NCBI GenBank assembly: GCA_964624075.1
Contig: CAZUWH010000002.1
Coordinates: 116,960-180,959, forward strand
DNA: 64,000 bases
Origin: CAZUWH01 sp964624075
Lineage (GTDB): Bacteria > Pseudomonadota > Alphaproteobacteria > Rhodospirillales > Rhodospirillaceae
Direction of reading: 5' to 3'
The translations under genes and the position numbers were made by a program. Below are positions 18,288 to 26,800 of this stretch, one piece after another. The notes under the pieces are model-generated. The model did not search any database. It had not been told where the DNA came from and saw nothing but the letters and a program-made list of their open reading frames with translations. Position 1 is the first letter of the stretch. Each line of letters opens with the position of its first letter.

Positions 18288-19619
18288 GTGAAGACTCTCC
18301 CGTTCCCCGCAGCACCGTGCCACAAAACGCTTGTCGCGTATCCGGCCCTGAAAACCGGTCCGACAGAGGGACGGCTGCCGCAGACGCGACTGGCCGAAGC
18401 GATTGGATTGGCAAGAGCCATCGCCCTTGACGTGGTGGCCGCCACGGTGGTGCCGGTCAGCCGCATCCGGCCCGCCACCTACCTTGGTCAGGGCGCAGTG
18501 GCCCGGCTTGGAGAAACGATCGAGACCGAACAGATCGGCCTTGTCATTTTCGATTGCCTCCTCTCCCCCATTCAGCAACGCAATCTGGAACGAATCTGGA
18601 AGGCCAAGGTCATCGATCGAACTGCCCTGATCCTGGAAATCTTCGGGGCCCGTGCTCGTACCCGTGAGGGAGCGTTGCAAGTCGAACTGGCCCATCTGTC
18701 TTATCAGCGCAGCCGTCTGGTGCGCAGCTGGACCCATTTGGAGCGACAACGGGGCGGCTTCGGTTTCCTGGGAGGACCAGGAGAAACCCAGATCGAAGTT
18801 GACCGCCGTATGATCGGTGATCGCATTGCGCATTTACGTGTCGAACTGAAGGCGGTCAAGCGGACACGGGCTTTGCATCGTCGGGCCCGACAGCGGGTGC
18901 CCTATCCCGTGGCAGCCCTGGTCGGCTATACCAATGCCGGCAAGTCTACCCTCTTCAACCGTTTGACTCGGGCAGAGGTGGTGGTCGCAAGCCAGCTTTT
19001 TGCCACTCTGGATCCGACCATGCGCGCCGTGCACCTGCCTTCAGGGCGAACTGTCATTCTGTCGGATACGGTCGGTTTCGTATCTAACCTGCCGCATGAA
19101 CTGGTGGCTGCTTTCCACGCTACGCTGGAAGAGGTGACTTCGGCCGATCTGATCGTTCATGTCCGTGACATCGCCCATCCTGACAGCGAAGCCCAGCGGG
19201 CGGATGTGGAGCGTGTGCTGCGCATACTCGGGCTTGGCACCATCGTGGACACGGATCTGGTGCAGGTCTGCAACAAGATCGATCTTCTGGAACCTGAGGT
19301 CCGCGAGGAATTGATCAACACCGCCAGACGCAACGAACTTTTGCAGCCGCTGTCGGCGGTGACAGGGGAGGGAATCGAACATCTCCTGACCGTGCTCGAC
19401 CGCCGCCTTGCCGGCAACCTGACCGTGGAGGATGTCGCGGTTCCCCTGACAGACGGTGCCACCCTGTCTTGGCTGTATCGCCATGGTGAAGTGCTGGCGC
19501 GTCGCGAAGATGAAAGCCATGCCCACATGCGAGTGCGTCTGTCAGCCGCTGACTTGGCCCGTCTGCAGGGCCGGTTCGGGGGGGGGGGGGGGGGGGGGGG
19601 GGTGAGACCGGTTCCTTGA
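18288..19619 (+). CDS. hflX: Ribosome-associated GTPase HflX
   Basis: 443 aa. It has the N-terminal HflX domain (RRMIGDRIAHLRVELKAVKR and preceding GGPGETQIEVD), the G1 motif GYTNAGKSTLFN, the G3 region SDTVGFVSNLP, and NKIDLL as G4. HflX splits stalled 70S ribosomes. The start is GTG at 18288. The C-terminus is encoded by an uninterrupted run of 25 G (19578-19602): the current frame gives eight glycines and VRPVP before TGA. One base fewer ends the protein at the tract; one base more gives a different ten-residue tail. The core GTPase is unaffected. The tract is the longest homopolymer in the window. Confidence 0.95.
   Translation: MKTLPFPAAPCHKTLVAYPALKTGPTEGRLPQTRLAEAIGLARAIALDVVAATVVPVSRIRPATYLGQGAVARLGETIETEQIGLVIFDCLLSPIQQRNLERIWKAKVIDRTALILEIFGARARTREGALQVELAHLSYQRSRLVRSWTHLERQRGGFGFLGGPGETQIEVDRRMIGDRIAHLRVELKAVKRTRALHRRARQRVPYPVAALVGYTNAGKSTLFNRLTRAEVVVASQLFATLDPTMRAVHLPSGRTVILSDTVGFVSNLPHELVAAFHATLEEVTSADLIVHVRDIAHPDSEAQRADVERVLRILGLGTIVDTDLVQVCNKIDLLEPEVREELINTARRNELLQPLSAVTGEGIEHLLTVLDRRLAGNLTVEDVAVPLTDGATLSWLYRHGEVLARREDESHAHMRVRLSAADLARLQGRFGGGGGGGGVRPVP
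19578..19602 (+). repeat. 25-nt poly-G tract at the 3' end of hflX
   Basis: Twenty-five consecutive G residues close the hflX coding region. Tracts of this length are prone to slipped-strand length change in replication and also to sequencing error. All three frames downstream reach a stop within 35 nt, so length changes would vary only the last residues of HflX. Confidence 0.9.
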
Positions 19620-19834
19620 AGGAGACCTAGAGCTGGATGATTTCAGGTTGACCCGAAAGGGTTGGCATACCCCAGCAGGCGTAAGATAAAAAGGAGAACG
19701 GCGCCTGGTGGCTGGTGATTGGCACCCAACCACTGACCACTCTCATGACGAAGATCGTGACCTTCCTCAAGCGAAGGGACATGAAGGGGGCACGGCGCCT
19801 GTCTGTGAGCTCCCTTTCTGCCTTCCTCGGGATT

Positions 19835-20330
19835 TCACCCCTTTCGACCGTAGCGGACGGACATAATCGCGGTCCAGGTCCGTTCGAGCCGGAGCACAAG
19901 GCCTTGCCCGCGGTTTGCAGCCCGTCTTTCAGGCCCGGAACGCGCTGCAAGGCTTCGGCCAGGTAGGCTCGCAGATTGCGAATCTCTGCGCACAGTCTCA
20001 GGCCCCGTTCTGTCAGGTGCAATACCACTGTCCACCGGTCACGGGGGGGGGGGGGAACGTTCCTGGGCAAGATAGCCACATTCGGTCAATTTCTTGAGGT
20101 TATAGGAAACGTTGGAACCACGATAGTAGCTGCGATCCCGCAGATCGCGGATAACTATCTCCGACTCGCCGATGTTGACGAGCAGCAAGGCCTGGACGGC
20201 ATTGATGTCCATCCATACCGAGACGCCTCATCTCTGCGCACAGCACGTCGAGAAGGTGCCGGTGCAACCGTTCGATCAGCCTGACCAGATTGAGATACTT
20301 TTCGCTTACGGATGACAACGACGAGGACAT
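19835..20330 (-). pseudogene. MarR-family (LdtR-like) transcriptional regulator, broken
   Basis: The start MSSSLSSVSEKYLNLVRLIE and helix LHRHLLDVLCAEMRRLGMD are in one frame. The next frame continues INAVQALLLVNIGESEIVIR and the recognition region SYYRGSNVSYNLKKLTECGY, then LAQERS. This is the pattern of the alphaproteobacterial MarR/LdtR group (typically RGYYLGSNVSYNLKK). Three lesions are visible. A tandem ATGG duplication near 20209-20219 shifts the frame. A run of 13 G on the plus strand (20043-20055) falls in the wing, where relatives read ERSxHDRR. A further shift lies near 19905, before RLERTWTAIMSVRYG. The product would not be full length. The 215 nt between it and hflX show nothing recognisable. 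Confidence 0.8.
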
Positions 20331-20476
20331 GAAGAAAATGCTAGGGGAAACCCTGCCTTTACCCGCCGACAGCAAACGCCCGCCCCTCACCTTGTGCTTC
20401 CCACCCCCGAGAACAAGGATGAAGGAAAGTTGTAGAGGATGAATTGCCCGTCTGTAAAGGATTGGCAAAGAGGAAC

Positions 20477-20930
20477 TAGCAATTCTCAGTATGGACTTTA
20501 CTCCAGGTCGTCTTGGCAGGCTCCACCCCCAAACCCCTTCTCTCCCGAAGGGGCGGGCCCCCATTCAGGGGGAGGGCGTGTTTCACTCCGAAAAGCGGGG
20601 GTCTCTTTCGGGACGGGGTCCGTCGGGAGGGGATCGAGGAGGGGGCCTGAAGCTTTCCGTCTGGACTCTGTCAGCCCGGCGAACCAAGGAATGTAACCGC
20701 CACGAGCGCCCCCACCGCCGGACCAGACGTCCCTTTCACCCCTACCCCAACCCTCCCCCATCAAGGGGGAGGGAGTCTTCCCTCCGGGAAGGAGGGGGTA
20801 TGCCTGATGGGGAAAGCAATGATCCACACCACGCCGGGGCAGGTTTGTGTGCACACTGTAATCTGAAGGTTGTGGTTCTTTGATACAGATCTTAGTAATA
20901 AGTATCATTCAAATAATGATAATCTCTTAA
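20477..20930 (-). mobile_element. MITE-like non-autonomous element, copy 2 (longest)
   Basis: This intergenic element of about 454 bp is oriented opposite to copies 1 and 3. Read on the minus strand, its right part (20479-20640) matches 50641-50806 of copy 3, and its middle (about 20700-20800) matches 5605-5710 of copy 1. Copies 1 and 3 therefore look like different internal deletions of a longer form. The right terminus is GCAATTCTCAGTATGG. The left terminus near 20905-20930 is more diverged but still resembles TCATTCnnATAATGAnAATC. No clear target duplication remains, so this copy is probably older. It lies between the broken marR and radC genes. Confidence 0.65.
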
Positions 20931-20947
20931 CGAGGATGTAGTTCTTT

Positions 20948-21683
20948 CTACAGTAGCCTGGCATTGTAGAAGGAAAACCACCCCTCCCGTCCGATCACTA
21001 GGTGGGTCCTGGAGGGTGATCCCAACGGCTTGTAGGGCTTCGTAAATCTTGCAGGTAATGTCCCGATCGGCCGTGGAAGGAGGGGTTGGGTCGCCCGATG
21101 GATGATTGTGGACAATAATCAGGGTAGACGCCCCCAGTTCCCAGTTGCCCGCCGGACCACTTCACGCGGGTAGACCGAGGTCTGGTCGATGGTGCCCTGT
21201 TGCTGAACCTCGTCGGTCATCAGTTTCAGTTTGGTATCAAGGATACAGAATGCGGAACTGCTCGTTCTTTTTATGGCCCATGCCGCCCAGGCAGTAATCA
21301 ATCAGCTGGTCCCACGAATTGATGACTGGCCCGCTTTCCAGCTCGGAATGGATGGCGCGCAGAGCTGCCGCATGGATGATCTTGGCGCGGTTGCCGAGAC
21401 GTTACTCAAGCCCGGTTCGCGTGCCAGGAGCGCATGATCGGCCTTGAAGACGGTGGCGAAACTGCCATGACGTTCCAGGAGCTGCTTAGCAAGCAGTTTG
21501 GTATCACGACGGGGAATGACCAGGGTGAGAAGCAGTTCCAATAATTCGTGAGATCGGCCAGGGCATCTGCTCCAGCCTGCAGGAACTTGGCGCGCAGGCG
21601 TCCCCGATGCCCCAATAGTGCGGCTCGGTTTTCAGCGTTGTCGCTGGGGTTTCCGAATCATCAAATAGGTCATTATCTTGCAC
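20948..21683 (-). pseudogene. radC: RadC-family JAB-domain protein, broken
   Basis: Fragments in several minus-strand frames read HRGRLRAKFLQAGADALAD, ELLLTLVIPRRDTKLLAKQL, LERHGSFATVFKADHALLAR, then [32 protein letters not shown], and finally the metal-binding motif [20 protein letters not shown] and [10 protein letters not shown] before TAG. All are RadC landmarks. The order is intact but at least three frame changes separate them, so no product is expected. RadC/YeeS proteins have a JAMM-type fold of unsettled function. The map-radC order is usual in the Rhodospirillales. A GTG at 21683 is a guess at the original start. Confidence 0.85.
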
Positions 21684-21701
21684 AGGCGACCCAATACGTG
21701 A

Positions 21702-22562
21702 TCACAGGTAGGGAGGCTTATGCCAGCCCTTGGAAGAAAGGGTGAAAATCTCACAACCGTCAGCGGTGACGCCAATGGTGTGCTCGAACTGGGCAGATAG
21801 AGAGCGGTCCCTAGTTACGGCTGTCCAGCCATCTTCCAGAACCTTTGTTTCCGGCCGACCGGCATTGACCATCGGCTCGATGGTGAAGATCATTCCTTCG
21901 TGCAGTGGCAGGCTGGCACCGGGGACGACGCGACCGGCAGGGTCTTTTTCGGTTGGTTTCCGTTCCCAATAGAAGTGCATGACATTGGGTGGTTCGTGGA
22001 AGACCCGCCCGACCCCATGGCCGCAGAAGTCGCGTACGATCGAGAATTTATGGGCCTCGACATAGCTTTGTATGGCCTGACCGATGTCGCCTAGGGCGGC
22101 CCCTGGACGCACGATGGCGATGCCGCGCATCAGGGCCTCATACGTGACCTCGATCAAACGGGTGGCCTTGATGGACACCTTGCCGACGCAATACATGCGG
22201 CTGGCATCGCCATGCCAGCCATTAAGAACGGGCGTGACGTCAATGTTGACGATGTCGCCCTCCCCCAGGGGCCTGTCATTGGGAATACCATGACAGACGA
22301 CACGGTTGACCGAGGTGCAGATGGATTTCGGAAAGCCCCGATACCCGAGCGGTGCCGAACGACCGCCATGGGCTGCGACGAACGCCGCGCACAATTGGTC
22401 CAGTTCATTAGTGGTGATGCCGGGTCTGACGTAAGGCGTAACATGATCGAGACACGCGGCAGCCAGCTCTCCCGCCCGCCGCATGTCGGCAAACGCTTCA
22501 GGACCATGAAGGGTGACCCCCTGCGGCATAGGCAGGGCTTGTTTATGCTTCATAGGCTTCAT
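21702..22562 (-). CDS. map: Methionine aminopeptidase, type I
   Basis: 286 aa. It removes the N-terminal methionine from nascent proteins. The metal ligands are present: Asp in VNIDVTPVLNGWHGDASRMY (two Asp), His in FCGHGVGRVFHEPP, Glu in FTIEPMVN and Glu in SAQFEHTIGVT. The His in VCHGIPNDRPL is the substrate-side residue. The start at 22562 overlaps the end of sfsA by 20 nt; a second in-frame ATG at 22553 is equally possible. The overlap suggests translational coupling with sfsA. Confidence 0.96.
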   Translation of the reverse strand: MKPMKHKQALPMPQGVTLHGPEAFADMRRAGELAAACLDHVTPYVRPGITTNELDQLCAAFVAAHGGRSAPLGYRGFPKSICTSVNRVVCHGIPNDRPLGEGDIVNIDVTPVLNGWHGDASRMYCVGKVSIKATRLIEVTYEALMRGIAIVRPGAALGDIGQAIQSYVEAHKFSIVRDFCGHGVGRVFHEPPNVMHFYWERKPTEKDPAGRVVPGASLPLHEGMIFTIEPMVNAGRPETKVLEDGWTAVTRDRSLSAQFEHTIGVTADGCEIFTLSSKGWHKPPYL

Positions 22563-23292
22563 CCGTATGTGCTCTCTGGCGTGAGCGTTCGATGGGCAGG
22601 GACTCCACCAAGATTATGCCTTTAGAATCCAGAGTGCATGAATAACAAATTGCCTCAACCCCTTTTGCCAGGGCAGTCGTGAAGGCCGCTCCATAGACCG
22701 GGTCGATGTCATCGGCAATCCGGAAGCGGCTGCAGTCATTCCGCTGCACCAGGAATACCAGCACTGCCTGTGCGCCGCTGGCCACGACAGCGGCCAGCTC
22801 CCGCAGATGTTTCGTGCCGCGTTTGGTCACGGCATCGGGAAATTCGGCGACACCGGGGCAGTTGGCTCCACGCTTCAAGGTTACGCTCTTGACTTCGACA
22901 TAACACGATGGGCGGGTAACCTCACTCAGCAACAAATCAATGCGGGCGGCCTTCCCGTATCCGACCTCGCGCCGGATTGATCCGTAACCGGCCAGTTCAG
23001 GAATCCGGCCTGCCGCGATCGCTTCTGCCACCACGACATTGGGATGAGCGGTATTGATTCCAACCAGCGTGCCGTCGATCCGAACCATCTCCCATGTGTA
23101 ACGCAGGCGACGTTCCGGGTTGGTGGCCGGGGAAAGCCAGACTTCCGCATCCGTTTCCAGGCACCCCAGCATGGACCCCGGATTAGCACAATGGACCGTG
23201 ACCGTGCTCCCGTCGTCCAGTACCACCTCGGCCAGAAAGCGTTTGTAGCGACGACGCAAGGTGCCACGGATCAAAGGCGCGGGGAAACGCAT
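22543..23292 (-). CDS. sfsA: SfsA family protein (sugar fermentation stimulation)
   Basis: 249 aa. It has an N-terminal OB-like part (RRRYKRFLAEVVLDDGSTV, then HCANPGSMLGCL) and a nuclease-like core with RIDLLLSEV, CYVEVKSVTLKR and AEFPDAVTKRGTKHLREL. The E-x-K arrangement resembles PD-(D/E)XK enzymes. SfsA was first linked to maltose gene expression in E. coli and binds DNA, but its biochemical role is not settled. Length and motifs are typical. It is the first gene of a pair with map. Its start has no strong ribosome binding site. Confidence 0.93.
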   Translation of the reverse strand: MRFPAPLIRGTLRRRYKRFLAEVVLDDGSTVTVHCANPGSMLGCLETDAEVWLSPATNPERRLRYTWEMVRIDGTLVGINTAHPNVVVAEAIAAGRIPELAGYGSIRREVGYGKAARIDLLLSEVTRPSCYVEVKSVTLKRGANCPGVAEFPDAVTKRGTKHLRELAAVVASGAQAVLVFLVQRNDCSRFRIADDIDPVYGAAFTTALAKGVEAICYSCTLDSKGIILVESLPIERSRQRAHTDEAYEA

Positions 23293-23461
23293 GCCGCCTC
23301 AACACGTAAAACGAAAAAGAACTCAAGATGATACTAAGAAAAAGCTTTTCCCTCGGTTCTGTTTACATGAATCGACCCCTCCGCAGGACCGGCACGGCCC
23401 TCCCCCCTGTTCCCTCGAGTCGGTCAATACCATCTACAAGATTCTGCAAGGCCATGCCCCA

Positions 23462-25090
23462 TTATACCAGCCGGCTTTGTTCGAGTGCCGCCCGGATGAA
23501 AGAGGTGAACAGGGGATGGGGATGGAAAGGCTTTGATTTCAATTCGGGATGAAACTGGACGCCGATGAACCAGGGATGATTGGGAAGCTCGACGATCTCA
23601 GGCAGGATGCCATCGGGAGACAGACCCGAAAACAACAGTCCAGTCGCCTGAAGGACCTGGTGGTAATTGATGTTGACCTCGTAACGGTGACGGTGGCGTT
23701 CGCTGATCCACGTCGTTCTATAAATAGCATGCGCCAGACTACCAGGTTGCAGACGGCAGGGGTAGGCGCCAAGACGCATGGTGCCGCCCAGATCGGAATC
23801 ATTGGTCCGCCGTTCGACTGATTTGCCTTTGTGCCATTCGGTCATCAGGCCGACGACAGGCTCCCTGGTCGGCCCGAATTCGCTGGAGCCGGCTGCCTCC
23901 AGGCCGGCCAGGTGCCGGGCGGTTTCGATCACAGCCATCTGCATGCCAAAGCAGATGCCAAAATAGGGAAACCGCTGCTCGCGGGCAAAACGAATGGCCT
24001 TGATCTTGCCCTCAGCACCGCGTTCACCAAAACCTCCAGGCACCAGAACACCGTGGACATGACTCAAGAGCCAGCTTGCCTCTTCCTTCTCGAACAATTC
24101 CGCATCGATCCATTCCAACCGAACCCGAACATTGTTGGCGATGCCGCCGTGTGTCAAGGCTTCAGCTAATGACTTGTAGGAATCACGCAGTTTCATGTAT
24201 TTGCCGACAACGGCAATCATCACTTCCCCTTCCGGCTGGAGCACCCGTTCGACGATGTTGTGCCACGTGGAAAGATCGGGCTCGGGATCAGGCGGCAGGT
24301 CGAAGTGCCGACACACCTGAACGTCGAGTCCCTCCGCATGATAGGACAGCGGTACCTGGTAGATGGTCTCCACGTCTAAGGCCGGAATGACCGCTTCCTC
24401 CCGCACATTGCAAAACAGGGCGATCTTGCCCCGTTCTGATGGCGGGATGGGACGATCGCTGCGACAGAGCAGGAGGTTCGGCTGAATGCCCACCGACAGC
24501 AATTCCTTAACGGAGTGCTGGGTCGGCTTGGTTTTCAATTCGCCGGCACTGGGGATATAGGGGAGCAGGGTCAGATGCAGGAACATCGATCGGGCCGGCC
24601 CAAGTTCGTTGCCCATCTGACGGATGGCTTCGAGGAATGGCAGGCCCTCGATATCGCCGACCGTGCCACCGATTTCACACAAGAGGAAGTCCTCGTCCCC
24701 CAGATCGGCGGCGATGAAGGTCTTGATGGTGTCGGTCACGTGGGGAATGACCTGGACCGTAGCCCCCAGGTAATCCCCCCGCCGCTCTCGGCTGATAACC
24801 GTGGAGTAGATGCGGCCGGTCGTTACGTTGTCGCTGCGGCGCGAGGCTACACCCGTGAAGCGTTCATAATGCCCGAGATCCAGATCGGTTTCGGCACCAT
24901 CGTCAGTAACATAGACCTCGCCATGCTGAAGTGGGCTCATCGTGCCAGGATCGACATTGAGATAGGGGTCAAGCTTGCGCAACCGCACCCGGTAGCCGCG
25001 GGCCTGCAACAAGGCTCCCAGGGCCGCTGCGGCCAGTCCCTTACCCAGAGAAGAAACCACGCCACCCGTAATGAAGATGAACCTGGTCAT
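23462..25090 (-). CDS. pyrG: CTP synthase
   Basis: 542 aa. The N-terminal synthetase domain starts [20 protein letters not shown] and contains [14 protein letters not shown] and the metal-binding [16 protein letters not shown]. The C-terminal class I glutamine amidotransferase domain has the nucleophile Cys in [12 protein letters not shown] and the His-Glu pair in [13 protein letters not shown]. It converts UTP to CTP using glutamine and ATP. The ATG at 25090 begins directly with the conserved N-terminus; the longer upstream open frame, through secG, was discarded. secG and tpiA lie upstream on the same strand. Confidence 0.98.
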   Translation of the reverse strand: MTRFIFITGGVVSSLGKGLAAAALGALLQARGYRVRLRKLDPYLNVDPGTMSPLQHGEVYVTDDGAETDLDLGHYERFTGVASRRSDNVTTGRIYSTVISRERRGDYLGATVQVIPHVTDTIKTFIAADLGDEDFLLCEIGGTVGDIEGLPFLEAIRQMGNELGPARSMFLHLTLLPYIPSAGELKTKPTQHSVKELLSVGIQPNLLLCRSDRPIPPSERGKIALFCNVREEAVIPALDVETIYQVPLSYHAEGLDVQVCRHFDLPPDPEPDLSTWHNIVERVLQPEGEVMIAVVGKYMKLRDSYKSLAEALTHGGIANNVRVRLEWIDAELFEKEEASWLLSHVHGVLVPGGFGERGAEGKIKAIRFAREQRFPYFGICFGMQMAVIETARHLAGLEAAGSSEFGPTREPVVGLMTEWHKGKSVERRTNDSDLGGTMRLGAYPCRLQPGSLAHAIYRTTWISERHRHRYEVNINYHQVLQATGLLFSGLSPDGILPEIVELPNHPWFIGVQFHPELKSKPFHPHPLFTSFIRAALEQSRLV

Positions 25091-25166
25091 GAGATCCGAA
25101 ATTTCAGATGAAACACCGCTGTCTCCCTCTTCTCGCGGCATCTTGTGATTCCCGCAAAAGGCAGGT

Positions 25167-25577
25167 CTACCGGTCCTCCGTTGCCGGGGAGGGAGGGGAA
25201 GTCTCCGTCGCGTCAGCCGGGGCAGGAGGTGGGGCGGGCAGCAGATCGGAGGCCGCCGGAAATGCCGGTGCAGCAGCCGGTGGAGACACCGGGCCGGGAA
25301 CGGTTGCCTCTCTTCCCCCCTGCTGGACCTGGTCCAGGATCGACTGGCGCGATGTTCCACCCCCTCCCAGAACGGCCAGGGCCAGACTGGTGGCCACGAA
25401 CATTGCTGCCAGAAAGGCGGTGGTCCGGGTCAGGAGATTGCCTGCCTGACGACCGGTCATAAAACCCGTTCCGCCGCCGCCAACGCCCAGGGCACCGCCA
25501 TCGGAGCGCTGCAACAATACCACCCCGACCATGGCAAGAGCGATCAACAGGTGGGTGGCGAGAAGAACCTTGATCAT
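25167..25577 (-). CDS. secG: Preprotein translocase subunit SecG
   Basis: 136 aa. Two membrane helices ([20 protein letters not shown] and [20 protein letters not shown]) flank the SecG signature [16 protein letters not shown] Pro/Ala-rich tail follows, as in other alphaproteobacterial SecG proteins. SecG assists SecYE in export across the inner membrane. The tpiA-secG-pyrG order is widespread in proteobacteria. It lies 98 nt after tpiA and 76 nt before pyrG, consistent with one transcript. Confidence 0.94.
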   Translation of the reverse strand: MIKVLLATHLLIALAMVGVVLLQRSDGGALGVGGGGTGFMTGRQAGNLLTRTTAFLAAMFVATSLALAVLGGGGTSRQSILDQVQQGGREATVPGPVSPPAAAPAFPAASDLLPAPPPAPADATETSPPSPATEDR

Positions 25578-25675
25578 GAATCAACCACCTCAAAACCTCC
25601 GCGCCTTGGAATGAAACACGGGCCCCCTCTTGAATGAATCCTCGTGGAGGACTTGGTTTCCCTGCCAGTCCAATG

Positions 25676-26425
25676 CTAGGGACAAGCCTGCGCGATCGCC
25701 CAAAAATCTTCCGCCTTCAGGCTGGCACCACCGATCAGACCGCCATCCACATCCGGCAGGGCCAGGATCTCCTTAGCATTGCCAGGCTTCATCGAGCCGC
25801 CGTAGAGGATTCGCACTCCCTCGGCTTCAGGCCCGATCAGGGCGGCCAGTTCCTTGCGGATGAAAGCGTGTACTTCTTGGATTTCCGGATTGGTCGGCGT
25901 GCGCCCGGTCCCGATGGCCCACACCGGCTCATAGGCGATGACCAGCGTAGCGGCCGTTACCCCCTCCGGCACCGAACCCTTGAGCTGGGTCTGATTAACC
26001 AGAAGCGTCTTGCCGGTATCATGTTCAGCCTCGGTCTCGCCGATGCAGAGAATCACTTTCAGGCCAGCCTTGAGGGCGGCTGTGGCCTTGGCCCGGACTA
26101 GGGCATCGCTCTCGCCATGGTCGGTACGACGCTCGGAATGGCCGAGAATCACATAGGTGCAGCCGACATCCTTCAGCATGACCGGTGAAACGTCGCCCGT
26201 GTGGGCACCGCTTTCCCTGGCATGGCAGTCCTGCCCCCCCAGGGCAATGCCACTACCCATGATGGTCTGACCCACAGGACGGAGAAGAAGGAAGGGGGGA
26301 CAGACGACCACTTCGAATGGCCAATCCGGTTTGCCCTTTATCAGACTGGCCAGGTTTCCAGCCAGGCTATCGGCCAGAAGGCCGTTCATTTTCCAATTAC
26401 CGGCGATCAGCGGACGTCGTGCCAT
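25676..26425 (-). CDS. tpiA: Triosephosphate isomerase
   Basis: 249 aa, standard for the family. Active-site residues are Lys in IAGNWKMNG, His in YVILGHSERR and Glu in VIAYEPVWAIGTG. The phosphate-binding glycines are in LYGGSMKPGN and GLIGGASL. It interconverts glyceraldehyde 3-phosphate and dihydroxyacetone phosphate in glycolysis and gluconeogenesis. The ATG at 26425 gives the conserved MARRPLIAGNWKM. The frame stays open 1 kb further upstream, but only as an antisense shadow of ppiD. It is transcribed divergently from ppiD. Confidence 0.97.
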   Translation of the reverse strand: MARRPLIAGNWKMNGLLADSLAGNLASLIKGKPDWPFEVVVCPPFLLLRPVGQTIMGSGIALGGQDCHARESGAHTGDVSPVMLKDVGCTYVILGHSERRTDHGESDALVRAKATAALKAGLKVILCIGETEAEHDTGKTLLVNQTQLKGSVPEGVTAATLVIAYEPVWAIGTGRTPTNPEIQEVHAFIRKELAALIGPEAEGVRILYGGSMKPGNAKEILALPDVDGGLIGGASLKAEDFWAIAQACP

Positions 26426-26476
26426 CTTTCCTATCCCCCTTAGCTTCCTGAATTGTTCCTTGCGACACACCGCACT

Positions 26477-26500
26477 CCCGGACTGCGGCCGCAGTCCGGG
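26477..26500. promoter_or_regulatory. Perfect 24-nt palindrome between tpiA and ppiD
   Basis: Two 12-nt arms (CCCGGACTGCGG and its exact complement) meet with no spacer in the 375-nt divergent gap. It is 52 nt upstream of the tpiA start and 300 nt upstream of ppiD. A dimeric repressor site is possible. A terminator is unlikely, since there is no T-run on either side. The rest of the gap shows nothing else. Confidence 0.45.
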
Positions 26501-26800
26501 GCAACAGCTACATAACACAGCCGGCTGGCCATTTCCACCGGTTGCTGCATGGATCGGGGGGCCTCGTGGCCGGCAAGGGCGACAGTGACAGTGATTGCCG
26601 CCTGCGTCAGACTCCTGATCGCGATCCCCGGTCCGGTTTCCCCATCCGGGGTGTTGCGAGGAAGGCAGACCTCCTCTTATGATGTAAGAGCGGTTGGCAC
26701 GCTGATTTCTCATGAGGGCCATGGCGGTTGGCGGGCCAGGGCAGCCATCGTGGCCGGGGAAGGTGTTTTTCCCATTTTCCGACAACATCTTGCGGGACAG

